The position numbers and the translations under genes are program-made. Under the pieces are notes generated by a model that was not told where the DNA came from, searched no databases, and worked only from the letters and a program-made list of their open reading frames with translations. Of a stretch of 64,000 nt of DNA, positions 11,099 through 22,016 are shown piece after piece; positions within the stretch are counted from its first letter, which is position 1; each line of letters opens with the position of its first letter. The stretch spans positions 124,001 to 188,000 of the forward strand of contig NW_026251420.1 in the NCBI RefSeq assembly GCF_025118155.1, in the 5' to 3' direction. This DNA is from Cokeromyces recurvatus. Taxonomy: Eukaryota > Mucoromycota > Mucoromycetes > Mucorales > Mucoraceae.

Positions 11099-12413
11099 CT
11101 ATCTTCTGTCCTTTTTTTTAATCGTTTGAATATATCTGAATATTGGCTTCGTTTGTTCTGATTGTCCAGTATCGTGATAATAAACTCTATTTTCGTCTTC
11201 TATTTCTTCCTTTGATAATACTTTGACATTGACTGGCGAATTCAAGTGACGGCAAAGTCCATCCATCATTTTGTCTTCACTCAGTTTGGTGAAATAATAA
11301 AGTGTTTGTCGAACTGTGGTATTTGGGAATTTGCCCATAATTTGCTTTACTTGACTCCCAAAGCCCTGACTCAACATAGTATCCACGCTATCCATCACCA
11401 ACATCTGTATCTTCCATAACCTTAATAAGGGTGCATGTTGGCTTGCTATCTCCAAGATACGTCCTGGAGTGCCAATCACAATCTGTACTCCCTTCTTCAG
11501 ACGATATAGCTGAGTCGGTAATGGCTCGCCACCAATCAATAGTCCTGTACGTAGGTTACGAATACCTAATGTCAACTGTTTACAAACTGTTTCAATCTTA
11601 ATACATGATTCACGTGTAGGGGAGATGATCAAGGCATAAGGTCCAGCACGTCGTTTATGTTGGTCCCATTTAGATAAAGACATGCAATGCACTATCAAAG
11701 GAATTAGATATGCCCCTGTTTTACCTGAACGTTTAGGTGCAATCGCCAGCAAGTCACGACCTGCTAGACTAATAGTAACAGCTTGACGTTGAATGCCAGT
11801 GGCCATGGACCATCCTATAGATTCAATGTTGCTTAAAAGGGTATCTCCCAAGATCGATTGAAGTTGATCGTAAGTGCTAAAAGGTTTGGGTATATGAGAG
11901 CCATTGATTTTTATATCATGTGCTTTTAACATTTGATCTACTTGTTCATTTGTTTGATTACGAATTGAATCAGGCTCTTGATAATTTGTTAATTTTGCAT
12001 GAAGATTAGAAGCTACATAGTCATGAAGTTGAGTATTTATAACAGGACGTCGTGATCGTAGACGCCGTTGACGTCGATGTTGATTTAAATCAGTATTGAT
12101 CGCTTTACATTGCAAACTAATGCCAATGGACAAGTTATCTTAATAAAATCAAATCTATCCATCTATCTATCTATCTATCTATATACCTGCAAACATCTTG
12201 TTCTGTGTCATTATTTATATATTCACCGTATTTTCCACAGACAACACAAATAGGTTCATCAAGTTGAGCTAATCGTTGATCGGAAGAAAACTGTTTGATT
12301 TCTTCATTATTTGTTTCAGACACAGTATCATCATAATGAGGTCGCTTATAGTTAGTACTTTGCTCATAATGATCTTTATTATATTTTCTTTTCGTAGATG
12401 GTGAAGAATTCAT
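11099..12413 (-). CDS. DDX59-like protein: HIT zinc finger plus first RecA lobe only (truncated helicase)
   Basis: Two exons, 12413-12187 and 12116-11099, total about 414 residues. The splice AG|TTTGC joins DVC-SLQCKA, completing an HIT-type zinc finger that starts ICVVCGKYGEY, as in DDX59. The helicase part holds the Q region (GWSMATGIQRQAV), an altered Walker A (APKRSGKTGAY), PTRES, and TPGRILE. Motif II reads MDSVD where DDX59 relatives have LDEVD, so the catalytic Asp-Glu pair is broken. The frame meets TAG at 11101-11099 just after lobe 1; the same frame continues to 10994 with recognisable start-of-lobe-2 sequence. Motifs IV to VI are absent. It is therefore either a pseudogene or a non-enzymatic HIT protein. 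The family match is firm and activity as a helicase is very unlikely. Confidence 0.8.
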
Positions 12414-12506
12414 TACAAGAATTATTTTCTAAAAAATGAATAAACATACAAATGAATAAATAAAGGGAAAATACATTCCTATTTTAATTAATATAGAAAT
12501 AAACTT

Positions 12507-12564
<58 letters not shown>

Positions 12565-13982
12565 GGAATAATGATAAAAACAAGTTTCATTTTCTTCATG
12601 CTTGGCTTGTATTGTAGGCAGCAGATTGTCGAATAATTAGAAATATGAACTATGTTCCCAATCTATTTTTTATTTTTATTTAATTTTATTGCAATTTATA
12701 GCTAGACCTTGCAAAGAAAGGTACTATATGAATTGATATGAATCTTAATAGAAGCATCAATGTCATATACTAGACAGTCCAGTCCTTTTTTTTTTTTTTG
12801 TTGGTTTGATTAAAGAATCAGTTAAGAAAAAGAAAGAAAAAACTAGATGGTTAAACAGGTATTTTACTTACATAATATAGTATATAATATCATGTAGTAT
12901 CTTACTTACACCTTTGGTTAAATCAATGGGTTCGAAAAAAAAAAAAAAAAAAGATAGAAAAGGAAAACTGAGAGAGAAGATAGAAAGAAAATAAAGATAC
13001 AAATTTGTAAAAAAGAAGAAAACTCAATCCAAGAGTCTTCATCAAACATTATTAGGTGTAGAAAAAAGAGGAATTGGCCTTTGATAGTGGAGGTAGCCAA
13101 GTTTATGTAAGATAATACGAATGAAAAGTGGCTGTATTTACTAAGGTACAGCACAATCTACGAACATGAACTTCTTAACAAGAAAGTTAATTTTTTTAAT
13201 AGAAAAAAAAAATAACAATTATTTTGAGCATTTGCAGCTGTTAATGTTTATTTGATAAGAAACGACTGAAAAAAGATGATTGAAGTAAAATATTAAATGT
13301 TCATTAAGCACCCAATAAATGTAGCGATCTATGAATGATATCGATAGTCAATGAATTGTATTATTGGAAGTTGTAGCTAGACAAAAGGGAAGGAAGGTAG
13401 AATTAGTTGTACTTTAATTATGATGAGAAGTGTTTAATTATATGACCAAATCTACAAAGTATTTTATAAACATATTAGTTTTCGATATATTCTAGTTTAG
13501 AGTATTGAAATGAAATAAAACTGTTGATAGCTAACTCATATGTGATCATGTATGAATAAAAATGAAAGACGACATCTTAGTGATGTCTTTATAGTTAACT
13601 CCAAGTGTTGATAACGAATCTATAGAAGCTAGGGATTTAATTATGTTATTAGACAGAAGCTTCAAAGAATAAAGAGAATTATCAGTGCACAAATTATTAC
13701 TAAGATAAGGAAAAGAGTACCTATAATGTAATAACTCATTGTTCTATATTTGACATTATCATAGAATAGATGTGCATTAGCTATTTGCATGTAAAATCCC
13801 AGACTCATATTAATTTAACGACATATTATCTATATATATACATACAATCATTCAACTTTGTCTTTTTTCTTTCATAAATACTGTCCAAAAAAAAATAGTA
13901 TGCAATTTAACGTAGGTGTGTTCGAAAAGAATAAGCATTTAGAACTTCTAAAATGAGAAATGTTTTATCAAGGAAAGCCAGG

Positions 13983-14050
<68 letters not shown>

Positions 14051-14234
14051 GTTTATTTTTCGACAATGCAAAAAGGCTGCCTTTTTTTTCAATTATCCAA
14101 TAAGATTTTTCAATTTTCACTCTAATAAAATCGAAGTAAAACTTGTCACAACAACAAAGTCACAAATTACCCTTTTTTCAACTTTTTTTTTTTTTCCATC
14201 AAATATCTTTAACCTTTATATTAACCATTCAGCT
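12414..14234. other. Long intergenic with poly-T (12509-12560) and poly-A (13985-14046)
   Basis: This 1.8 kb spacer lies between the DDX59-like start (minus) and the NOC2 start (plus). A 52-nt T run lies 96 bp upstream of the former and a 62-nt A run 189 bp upstream of the latter. An apparent poly-lysine/poly-phenylalanine frame at 13907-14342 is just the homopolymer read as codons. The middle (12570-13950) shows no supported reading frame, RNA gene or repeat that I recognise. Confidence 0.6.
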
Positions 14235-16624
14235 ATGGCACCTATAACACAGAAAAAATCAAAAAAGAAGAGCATAAACACAAAACTCTCAAAAGGAGTT
14301 GAAAAGAAAAAGAAGGGTAAAAAGCGAAATAAATTAAAATAAAAAAGAAGAGAATTATTCATTGACATTTGCCACATAATTATAGTCAACGTCAAAAAAA
14401 CGAAGAAACAAGTGTAAGTTCAAAATAAATATCACTCAGTGTAAAAATTATTCACACTTGCATTATATATATAAAAAAAAAGTCAAATAGAAAATGAAGA
14501 AGACTCCCCCATGGAGGATGTTCAATCAGACGATGATGTTTTTAAAGTAAGATGCAGAATAATTTAGGAACTTTAAAAAATAACAGTGATCTAATTTTTT
14601 TTTCAGAAATTACAACGTGTTATGGATGAGGAAGGATCTGATGTTGACTCTGAAGAAGAAAAGGAAGAAAAACATGATGCTGATGAACAAGATGATAGTA
14701 GCGATCTCTCTTCTGAAGTTGAAAGAGAAATGGCTGTAGATGACAACGATGAAGAGGAAGAAGAGGAGGAGGAGGAGGGAGAAGAAGATATAGAAAAATT
14801 AAAAAAAGATATTGAACAACACAGAAAAGATATGGAAGCTTTAAAAGAGCGTGATCCTAAATTTTATAAATTTTTGGAAGCCGAAGATAAAGAGCTTTTA
14901 GATTTTGATGAGTCAGATGATGGTTTGGATGCTGATGACGATGATCAACAATATAGCGATATGGAAGAACCTGAAGAAACGATCATTCAAGATACAGCTA
15001 TCGTTTTAAATAAAAATACTGTAAACGAATGGGTCGAAACAATAAAGACAACAAAAGATTTCAAGGCATTTAAGAAATTGTTATCTGCTTTTAGAACAGC
15101 TGCAAGAATGGCAGAAGATGAAGATGATAAAGCTGTCTTAACCTATAAAATTGAAGATCCTGCAGGTAATAACAAGCAAAAAAAAAAAAAAGTAGATCAT
15201 ATATAAATGTATCACTAATATATATATTCAGTTTTCTCCAAGGTGATTACATGTACACTTCGTTTTGCACCTGTCGTCTTTAGTCATCATTTAAAACCTA
15301 AAAAGGAAAGCGAATTACCTATAACTTCTGGACGCTGGAACTTTTTTAAATCCTATGTAAAGACATACCTTAATAATCTTTTACATCTTTTACGAAACTT
15401 GACTGATGCTGATATGCTTCGTTTAACAATCCGTGAAGCTGAAAAATGTACAAAGTTCTTTGTTTGTTTCGATCGTCTCGCCAAAGATTATCTCAAAACT
15501 TTATTAAACGCTTATTCCAGTCTTACTTCTACAGATACTGTTCGCATTCAAGCATTCTTGAGTATTAAATCCTTATCTATTTCTTCTATTCCTGTTATTG
15601 CTAAAGGTAAAAACAAAGGTGTTAGTTCCGAAAAGCCTCAGGGCTACCTTGATATTTGTCTTAAAAATGTCTACTTATCTTTTGTCAAGAACTCTAAAAC
15701 AACCAATGCTCACACATTGCCTACTATTAACTTGATGCGTAATCTTGCTGTGCAACTATATGGTATAAATCCTGTTCTGAGTTATCAACAAGGTTTTGTT
15801 TACGTTCGTCAATTGGCTATTCATTTAAGACAAGCTATGAAAGTTCGTTCCACAAAAAATCACAATACAGTTTACAATTGGCAATATATTCACTGTATTG
15901 ATTTCTGGGCTGATGTCTTGAACACATTTAGCAACTCAATGATGGTTACTGAAGAAGGCGAGCAAGTTGAATCACCTTTGAAATCTCTCTTATATCCATT
16001 CACACAAGTAGCTGTCGGTGTCATTCAATTAATTCCTACCGCACAATTCTATCCTCTCCGTTTCCATATTATTCGCACATTAACTTCACTTATTCGTAAT
16101 ACTAATATTTTCATTCCTCTTGCTACCTTTATCCTAGAAGTTCTTGAAGGATCAGTGGCAAGAGAAAAAGCGAAAAAGTCCAATACAGGTTTACCTACTG
16201 AATGGGAACTTGTTCTTAAAGTAAATAAGAAAAATGTTCACACACGTATGTATCAAGATGAAGTTTTGAACCAATGTGCAATTGCTTTGAAGAATTACTA
16301 TAAAGAATATATCTATCATATTTCGTTCCCAGAAATGGTAGATGCTGATATTGTAGCTATTAAGCGTTTTGTAAAACATTCACACAGTTTGAAAGGAAAA
16401 GAAAAATTGCATACATTAGCAAAGGAGGTATGTTTTAAGTCATGATTTTGTCAAATGCTGATTCCTTTATATATATGTATATTGATATAAATTTATATAT
16501 ATTTGTATAGCTCGAGGCTAAGGCATCATTTGTTCGTCAACAACGTTCCAAGATTAACTTTAGTCCTTCAAACGAAGATGAAATCAAACAATTTAGTGAA
16601 GATTTAAAGGCAAAATTAACTTAA
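14235..16624 (+). CDS. NOC2: NOC2 nucleolar complex protein (60S pre-ribosome export/assembly)
   Basis: Six exons, 14235-14316, 14386-14413, 14483-14546, 14607-15165, 15232-16427 and 16511-16624, give about 680 residues, near yeast Noc2 (about 710). Noc2 pairs with Noc1 or Noc3 on 66S pre-ribosomes during maturation and intranuclear transport. The N-terminus is Lys-rich (KKSKKKSINTK, a likely nucleolar signal), then very acidic with a polyglutamate run. The diagnostic block KERDPKFYKFLEAEDKELL matches Noc2 proteins, followed by helical repeats including NLLHLLRNLTDADMLRLTI and SFVKNSKTTNAHTLPTINLM. The short second and third exons are inferred from splice sites and frame and are less certain than the rest. 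It is transcribed away from the DDX59-like gene. Confidence 0.9.
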
Positions 16625-17193
16625 AATTCATGTAACAAAATTAATAAAATTTAGACTTTTCATACTACAGTTTCTCATTCAGTTTTGATTTTAAAAGAAA
16701 GAAATGAAATCAATTATCAAACATATAAAAGATAATATTTATTAAGACTTTGACTTGCAATCATCTGAAGTCTCTCTAAAAGAAAAAAAAATTATGCTTA
16801 ATATAGTGATAGATTATTTTTTATAATTACGGACTTCCACATTTTTCCCTTCATATAGAATAAGACGTTGTTATCATTAAGCTCCTGTTCAAAGCACTTT
16901 TTTTTTTTAGCCTCTATTTATTCTGTATAAAATGATCAAGATGTGTATTGTATATTTATGTTATAGAGTCATAAGACTTAGTCGATTAAAGGATAATGAT
17001 ATATAGTAGTAACGTTTGAAAAGAGATGATATAAATTTGACAAATTATGCAGACATTGTATTTTATACTCATTTATAGAAAAAACTTATGCAATACAGAA
17101 GACTTTGTTTCGCCTCAATCTTAGATTATATAAAAGATGCTCATGTTTAAATAGTATTTATTTTGTCTCTTTATTATACTAACAAAAAAAAAG
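16625..17193. other. Intergenic between NOC2 and AKR copy 2
   Basis: This AT-rich stretch has no supported gene. A minus-strand segment at about 16830-16905 translates to a coding-like run (KCFEQELNDNNVLFYMKGKM), but no start, supporting exon or family match could be found. The remainder carries A/T runs and serves as NOC2 3' UTR and AKR copy 2 upstream region. Confidence 0.4.
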
Positions 17194-18315
17194 ATGGCTA
17201 CTAGGGAAGTAAATCTTCGATCTAAGATAAAGTATGCCTGTTTTGGTAAAACAGGTATGCATAATAAATAATTAAAAAAAAAATGAAAATCAAAATGTTT
17301 ATATTTAAATATGCTACTATTTCAGGTTTCACAAATCGCTTTGAATTGCGTGTCATATGGTTCATCTAAATCGCGACCTTGGGTTAAAGATGAAGAAGAA
17401 TCGCTTCGACTTATTGGAAAAGCGTATGAAGCTGGTATTAATTTCTTTGATACAGCCGATGCATACTCCAATGGTGAAAGTGAACGTATTCTTGGTAAAG
17501 CCATCAAGATATTTGATATGGATAGAGGTCGCATCGTGATTGCTACCAAATGCTTTTTCGCTGTCAGCAAGGATATCTCAACTAATACATTAGGTTTAAA
17601 ATCACTCGATGATGATAGTGACTCTATTAATAACTATGGTCTCTCTCGTAAACATATCTTTGATGCCGTAGATGCTTCATTAAGGAGACTTGGTGTAGAC
17701 TATATCGATTTATATCAAATTCATCGTTTTGATCATCATACACCAATTGAGGAAACAATGGAGGCTCTGAATGATTTGGTTCGTTCTGGTAAAGTCAGAT
17801 ACATCGGTTGTAGCTCTTGCTATACCTGGGAATTCCAAAAGGCAAATACGATTGCAGAGCGTCATGGATGGACTCGATTTGTCAGCATGCAAAATTGTTA
17901 CAACTTGCTCTATCGTGAGGAAGAACGCGAAATGTTCCCTTATTGTTTAGATAGTGGCATCGCTTGTATCCCTTGGTCTCCTCTTGCACGTGGATTATTA
18001 ACAGGAAAATCTCGTCAGTCTGTTCGATTAGAGAGCGATCGTGGTATTCAATCCTTTTTCCTTGCAAGGAGAGCAAGTGAGAGTAATGAAGCAATTATTG
18101 ATAGAGTAGTCAAGTTGGCAGAGAGATTGGGTCATAGCCCCGCTCAAGTGGCCTTGGCTTGGATGTTGACCAAAAGCTATTGTACTGCACCTATTGTAGG
18201 TATTGGTAAAGAGGAAAACTTGTATGATGTCATTGGTGCTTTGGACGTGATACTAAGTGAAGAAGATGTCAAGTACCTTGAAGAACCTTACGTTCCTCAT
18301 AAAGTTCAAATGTAA
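17194..18315 (+). pseudogene. Aldo-keto reductase copy 2 (splice-defective inverted duplicate)
   Basis: An exon equivalent to the AKR first exon (ATG at 17194, ending CFGKTGMH) is followed by the main exon 17330-18315. The sequence aligned with copy 1's GTAAGT donor is AATAAA here. The only nearby GT (GTATGC, 17252) would join out of frame and hit a stop within about 16 codons. Instead, an in-frame ATG at 17311, inside the former intron, could start MLLFQVSQIALNCVSYG and give a 334-residue protein lacking the first strand. All tetrad residues remain (DTADAY, IATKC, YQIHRFD). The core 17376-18290 matches 7761-8675 of copy 1 without visible difference, including silent sites. Flanks and last codons (YVPHKVQM versus YVPRNLIPM) differ. 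It is either a pseudogene or a rewired gene. Confidence 0.65.
17376..18290 (+). repeat. 915-bp inverted repeat arm 2 (AKR core)
   Basis: Partner of 7761-8675, in opposite orientation about 8.7 kb away. The tract is colinear without indels. It stays within coding sequence and excludes exon 1 and the intron, which fits gene conversion between two older paralogues better than a simple fresh duplication. Confidence 0.85.
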
Positions 18316-18559
18316 AAAGGAGTTAAATTAAAAATGTAGTAACAAAACTTTGGGAGGGGCAATATTCTAACGAACAGAGTAGTGTTTGATCTTATAACCG
18401 TAATCGTAAAGGTATTTTTCTTATACATTTTACGTAATAAAAATCTAAAATTAATTTGAGTAAACATTGTTACAGTCGTTACGGAAATCTTTTTTTTTTT
18501 TTAGGGAAAGGCTTTCTAAAGTTTATTTAACGTCCCTGTGATATTTCTTTTAAAATATC

Positions 18560-20871
18560 GAATCAAAATATTAGAAAATAAAAAAAAAATAATATTAAGA
18601 CAAAAAGAGTCAACGAGACCGAACAATAGTTCTAAAAGTCAATTATTTTATTTATGAATTTAAATTGATGGGGTATTTATAAGAATTGTTAAAGAGGTCT
18701 GAGGATAAGATGTAAATCAGAAAAGTGTTAGTTACGACCGAATAAGGTATGTTGTTGATAATGAATTGTTAGTGATTTTAATATTATTAGATGGAGCGGA
18801 TCAAGAGAGAGTTAGGATAGAATTTCTTAAATAAATTTATGATCCGCATGTTTAATCATGAAACATGACATTATAAATCAGCTCATGACAATGAGCCACA
18901 TATATCACAGATCTGATCAATCTGAGATTTTGTGAGGGAAACCACCCTTAGCACATGCCATAGTTTTGAGAACAGCAGCGTGTTGATTACTACCGTTCTT
19001 CTGATTACCGATAGGTTACGCTCAGAATGGTTTCGATAGGCAATTTGAATTCTCTGTATTAGCTGGTCAACAGCATAATTTCTCTGACTCACACTAGACT
19101 ACAGAGAGTAGCCAAGGTATTTCAGTATTTGTGGAGAGTGTTTATCATGCCAAGAAGTAATATGGGAAGCCCGAGAGGCCAAAAAAGAAATCCAATTTTG
19201 ATTAGAATTACCAGATAAAGAAAATGCTTGAGTTTTGGCAAAGTTCAGTTTCGTGGTAGAGGCAAGTGCGTATTGGTAGATCAAAAATTCCAAACTATGA
19301 AAATCATCGTGATCTTGAAGCAATACCAGAGTGTTATCAGCATAAGCCATCACCTTGAGGGGAGGGAGAGAATATCCCAATGCAAGACCTGGAAAGGTAA
19401 ATCCTCGAAGCATTGAAGATTGTTGAATAGACCTCAGAAAAGGATCAAAAGCGATGTTAAACAGCAAAGGAGAAAAAGGATCCCCCTGACGAAGCCCGCG
19501 TTGTTGAATAACAGGAGCAGAGAGATGACCATTAATGTTGATGCGAATATTCGTGTTGAAAAAAAGAGAACAAAGAGAGGTGATAATCAGGTCAAGAATA
19601 CCAAATTTTTTCATCATGTGAGCTAGATACATTGGATGAATACGATCATATGTTTTCTCTTGGTTAAGTAAAAAACCAATGGCGGTCGAGGAAGTATGTT
19701 CAGCAATAGGCATAACAGTATTAAGAGTTTTCCCATTTTCACCTATAAAGCGATGTGTCATAAAGCCCATTTGTTGTGGACTGATAGAGTAGTTAAGATA
19801 TTTTATTAAACGAGCATTGAGAAGACGGGTGAAAATTTTGGCATTGGTATTAATGAGGCTGATAGGGCAATAATTATTTAAATTCTTAAGGTCACCTTTT
19901 TTGGGTAGTAGAATCATACAAGTTTTGTTCCAACTTGCAGGAAATATGCTTTTCGACAGCGTATCGTTGTAAACCTGAATAGTTACTCGACGTGCAGCTA
20001 AACTGTTTAAGATATGAAACAAAATCTGATAGGGTATTCCATCGGTGCCTGGGCTAATTTGATTTGGAGAACGTTTAGCGGTATCGAGTAAGTCCTCACT
20101 ACTAAATGGTTCCATCAAAGATTCCCACTGCTTGTCGTTTAGAACTGAAGAAGGGTCAATACTTTTAGCTAAATCTTCCACAGCCTGTAGATCAATGTTG
20201 TCGGATGTATATAACTGTTGATAAAAAATTCGAGCTGCCTCTGTCAAAGTTCCCGGTAAAGTGCATGAAGCAGAGGAAATCGGATGAGTTAAACTTGTTA
20301 TGAAACTTTTGGTTAAACGAGTAGCTATAGAACATTTAAGATATGCAGGAGACGATTCGCCTGTCTCTCTGCAAAATTTCTGGGCACGTAGAGAATCATA
20401 ATCTACCATCTCCTCCTGTAGTTTCTGAATTTGGGTTTCCACTCTGTAGAGTCTAAACTGTATTGTACCATGGCAAGAGAATTGGCTGTCAAAAATCTCA
20501 TGCCGTTTCTGCTGTAACCGTTCTAACTATTTTCTGCACCAATTGTCATGTGTACGACTAAACTTACGAGCCACCTTCGTAACTGTGGTTTTAATGGAAT
20601 CCCATTGAACTTGCGGGGTGTTACCCAAGCGGAAAGAGTTACAAGTGTTATCAATCTCTTGGTGCATATAATTTAAGAATTTGGAATTGGAAGCTAGAGC
20701 AGGATTAACCCGCCACAACCCTTTCCCGGTGTCCATAGATCTGCATTTGAAGGAAGTCGTTAAAATAGCATGATCGGTCCATGAAGGAGAAATAAATTCC
20801 ACTGTAGAGTCCACCTTGTGATAGTACAGATCGGACGTTGAGTAGATACAGTGAGGATCAAAACTGTTCAA
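18560..20871 (-). mobile_element. 5'-truncated, decayed non-LTR retrotransposon (LINE)
   Basis: On the minus strand, 20871-20527 encodes the end of an APE-type endonuclease with the SDH-type motif SWTDHAIL. Frame 20442-19099 is reverse transcriptase: SPGTDGIPYQIL, LLPKKGDLKNLNNYCPISL, LLNQEKTYDRI, QRGLRQGDPFSPLLFNI and AYADNTLVLL. The frame continues after an in-frame TAG into the thumb (RNLSVIRRTVVINTLLFSKL, to 18883). The family's LDQEKAYDR has become LNQEKTYDR and YADD has become YADN, so catalytic aspartates are lost, and several stops interrupt it. The 3' UTR (18560-18882) is shared with 24800-25140. The 5' end, including most of the endonuclease, is missing. It is a dead copy. Confidence 0.88.
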
Positions 20872-21306
20872 ATGCTTCGATTTTTTAACTTTGTAACCGA
20901 ATTATATGCAATAATTGTATAGAAGGATATAGTAAATTAATGGCATTCTAACACAAGTGTTCATTAAAAAATTACACCAACTCAAAAAATGGTTTCAATG
21001 TTCTCTAAAATTTCAGTTTTTTTCTTTTTTCTTCACATCATTAAACTGGAACGACTAAAAATAGAACACAGTAGTAGTACACATATATTTCCATTTTTGG
21101 TAGAAATTTCTTCATAGTCACGTGCTTTACGGTCAACTTACTGGTTTTGAAAAATGATCATCCCATCTCCTAAATTTACTGATTTTATGTATATGTGACT
21201 GCTATTGAGAAAGTAAGTACTATGAGTATGGGGACTCTGCAGGTATTTTGTTGTTCGTTCATTTATTCATTTTTCTTCAATTAAGAATTGCAATCTATAA
21301 AAAAGC
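20872..21306. other. Spacer between LINE 5' end and HTH exon
   Basis: I see no gene here. It may contain the LINE insertion site and the upstream region of the following small exon. No target duplication was recognised. Confidence 0.4.
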
Positions 21307-21471
21307 ATGAAGCCCATTTCTGTTGAAATTAAGCAAAACACTGAATATATTTTTCGTGATAACTCTCAATATAGTGACGTTAGTAAGCGTACAGGTGTCT
21401 CAGTTGCAACGATTAGTCGCATTTCGAAAGAAATCGGCATTACTCGAAATGCCCTGTTGTGGTTTAGGTAA
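21307..21471 (+). CDS. Transposase-like helix-turn-helix exon or fragment
   Basis: ATG at 21307 opens a 54-codon frame whose core QYSDVSKRTGVSVATISRIS is a classic DNA-binding helix-turn-helix, like the N-terminus of Tc1/mariner-type transposases or Psq/resolvase-like domains. The frame ends WFR at a perfect donor (AG|GTAAGT at 21467-21473), which suggests this is a first exon. No convincing catalytic (DDE) domain follows in the next kilobase; the region to 22016 is AT-rich and low-complexity. It is most likely the remnant of a DNA transposon, or a small domesticated DNA-binding protein exon. The HTH call is firmer than the family. Confidence 0.45.
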   Translation: MKPISVEIKQNTEYIFRDNSQYSDVSKRTGVSVATISRISKEIGITRNALLWFR

Positions 21472-22016
21472 GTTTAAATAATTAAAATAAAAATAAAATA
21501 AATAAAATAAAAATAAAATAAGACAGAAGAAGTACGTTGAGACTTGTCAATAAGTTTTATTAAGAATGAATTAATTCAATTATAATTCCAGTATACAAAA
21601 TAAGGGTTAATAACGTAAGAGTATTTATATATTTCGTGGTTATTGATGATAAGTAATAAGAAGATAAAAATATAACAAATTGTATTCGATAATACAATTA
21701 TAGAATGATCGCTAAGAGTTATAATTATAGATATAGATATAGATTCATGTCTTTTGTATGTATTTATTTTTATAACTAGTACGTGTATTCTGAGTAGAAT
21801 CAATTATTACGCGTATTTGTATTATTCTTAGTTTACCCCAGTTTAACTTCTATAAAGTTATTTTTATAAATTTTTATTCAGCAGAACAATAATAGAAGAA
21901 AGTATATTTTTAGATGTAGGACTTTTTATTAATTAATTATTTTTCTATACAAGGGTAAATATACTAAATATGTTTATAGACAGAATTATTGTACAAGTGC
22001 ACTTATATATTCTATT

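Noticed and set aside
13907..14342. Open frames reading poly-lysine or poly-phenylalanine
   Set aside because: They arise from the 62-nt A run at 13985-14046. The true NOC2 start lies inside this stretch at 14235, and nothing supports translation of the homopolymer.
16768..16905. Minus-strand fragment KCFEQELNDNNVLFYMKGKM
   Set aside because: No start codon, and the candidate splice gives a short product in every phase. It is too little to call a gene, though it could be a relic.
17322..18094. Long antisense frames within both AKR copies
   Set aside because: They are mirror frames of the AKR coding sequence. They are useful only as evidence that the two copies match at silent sites.
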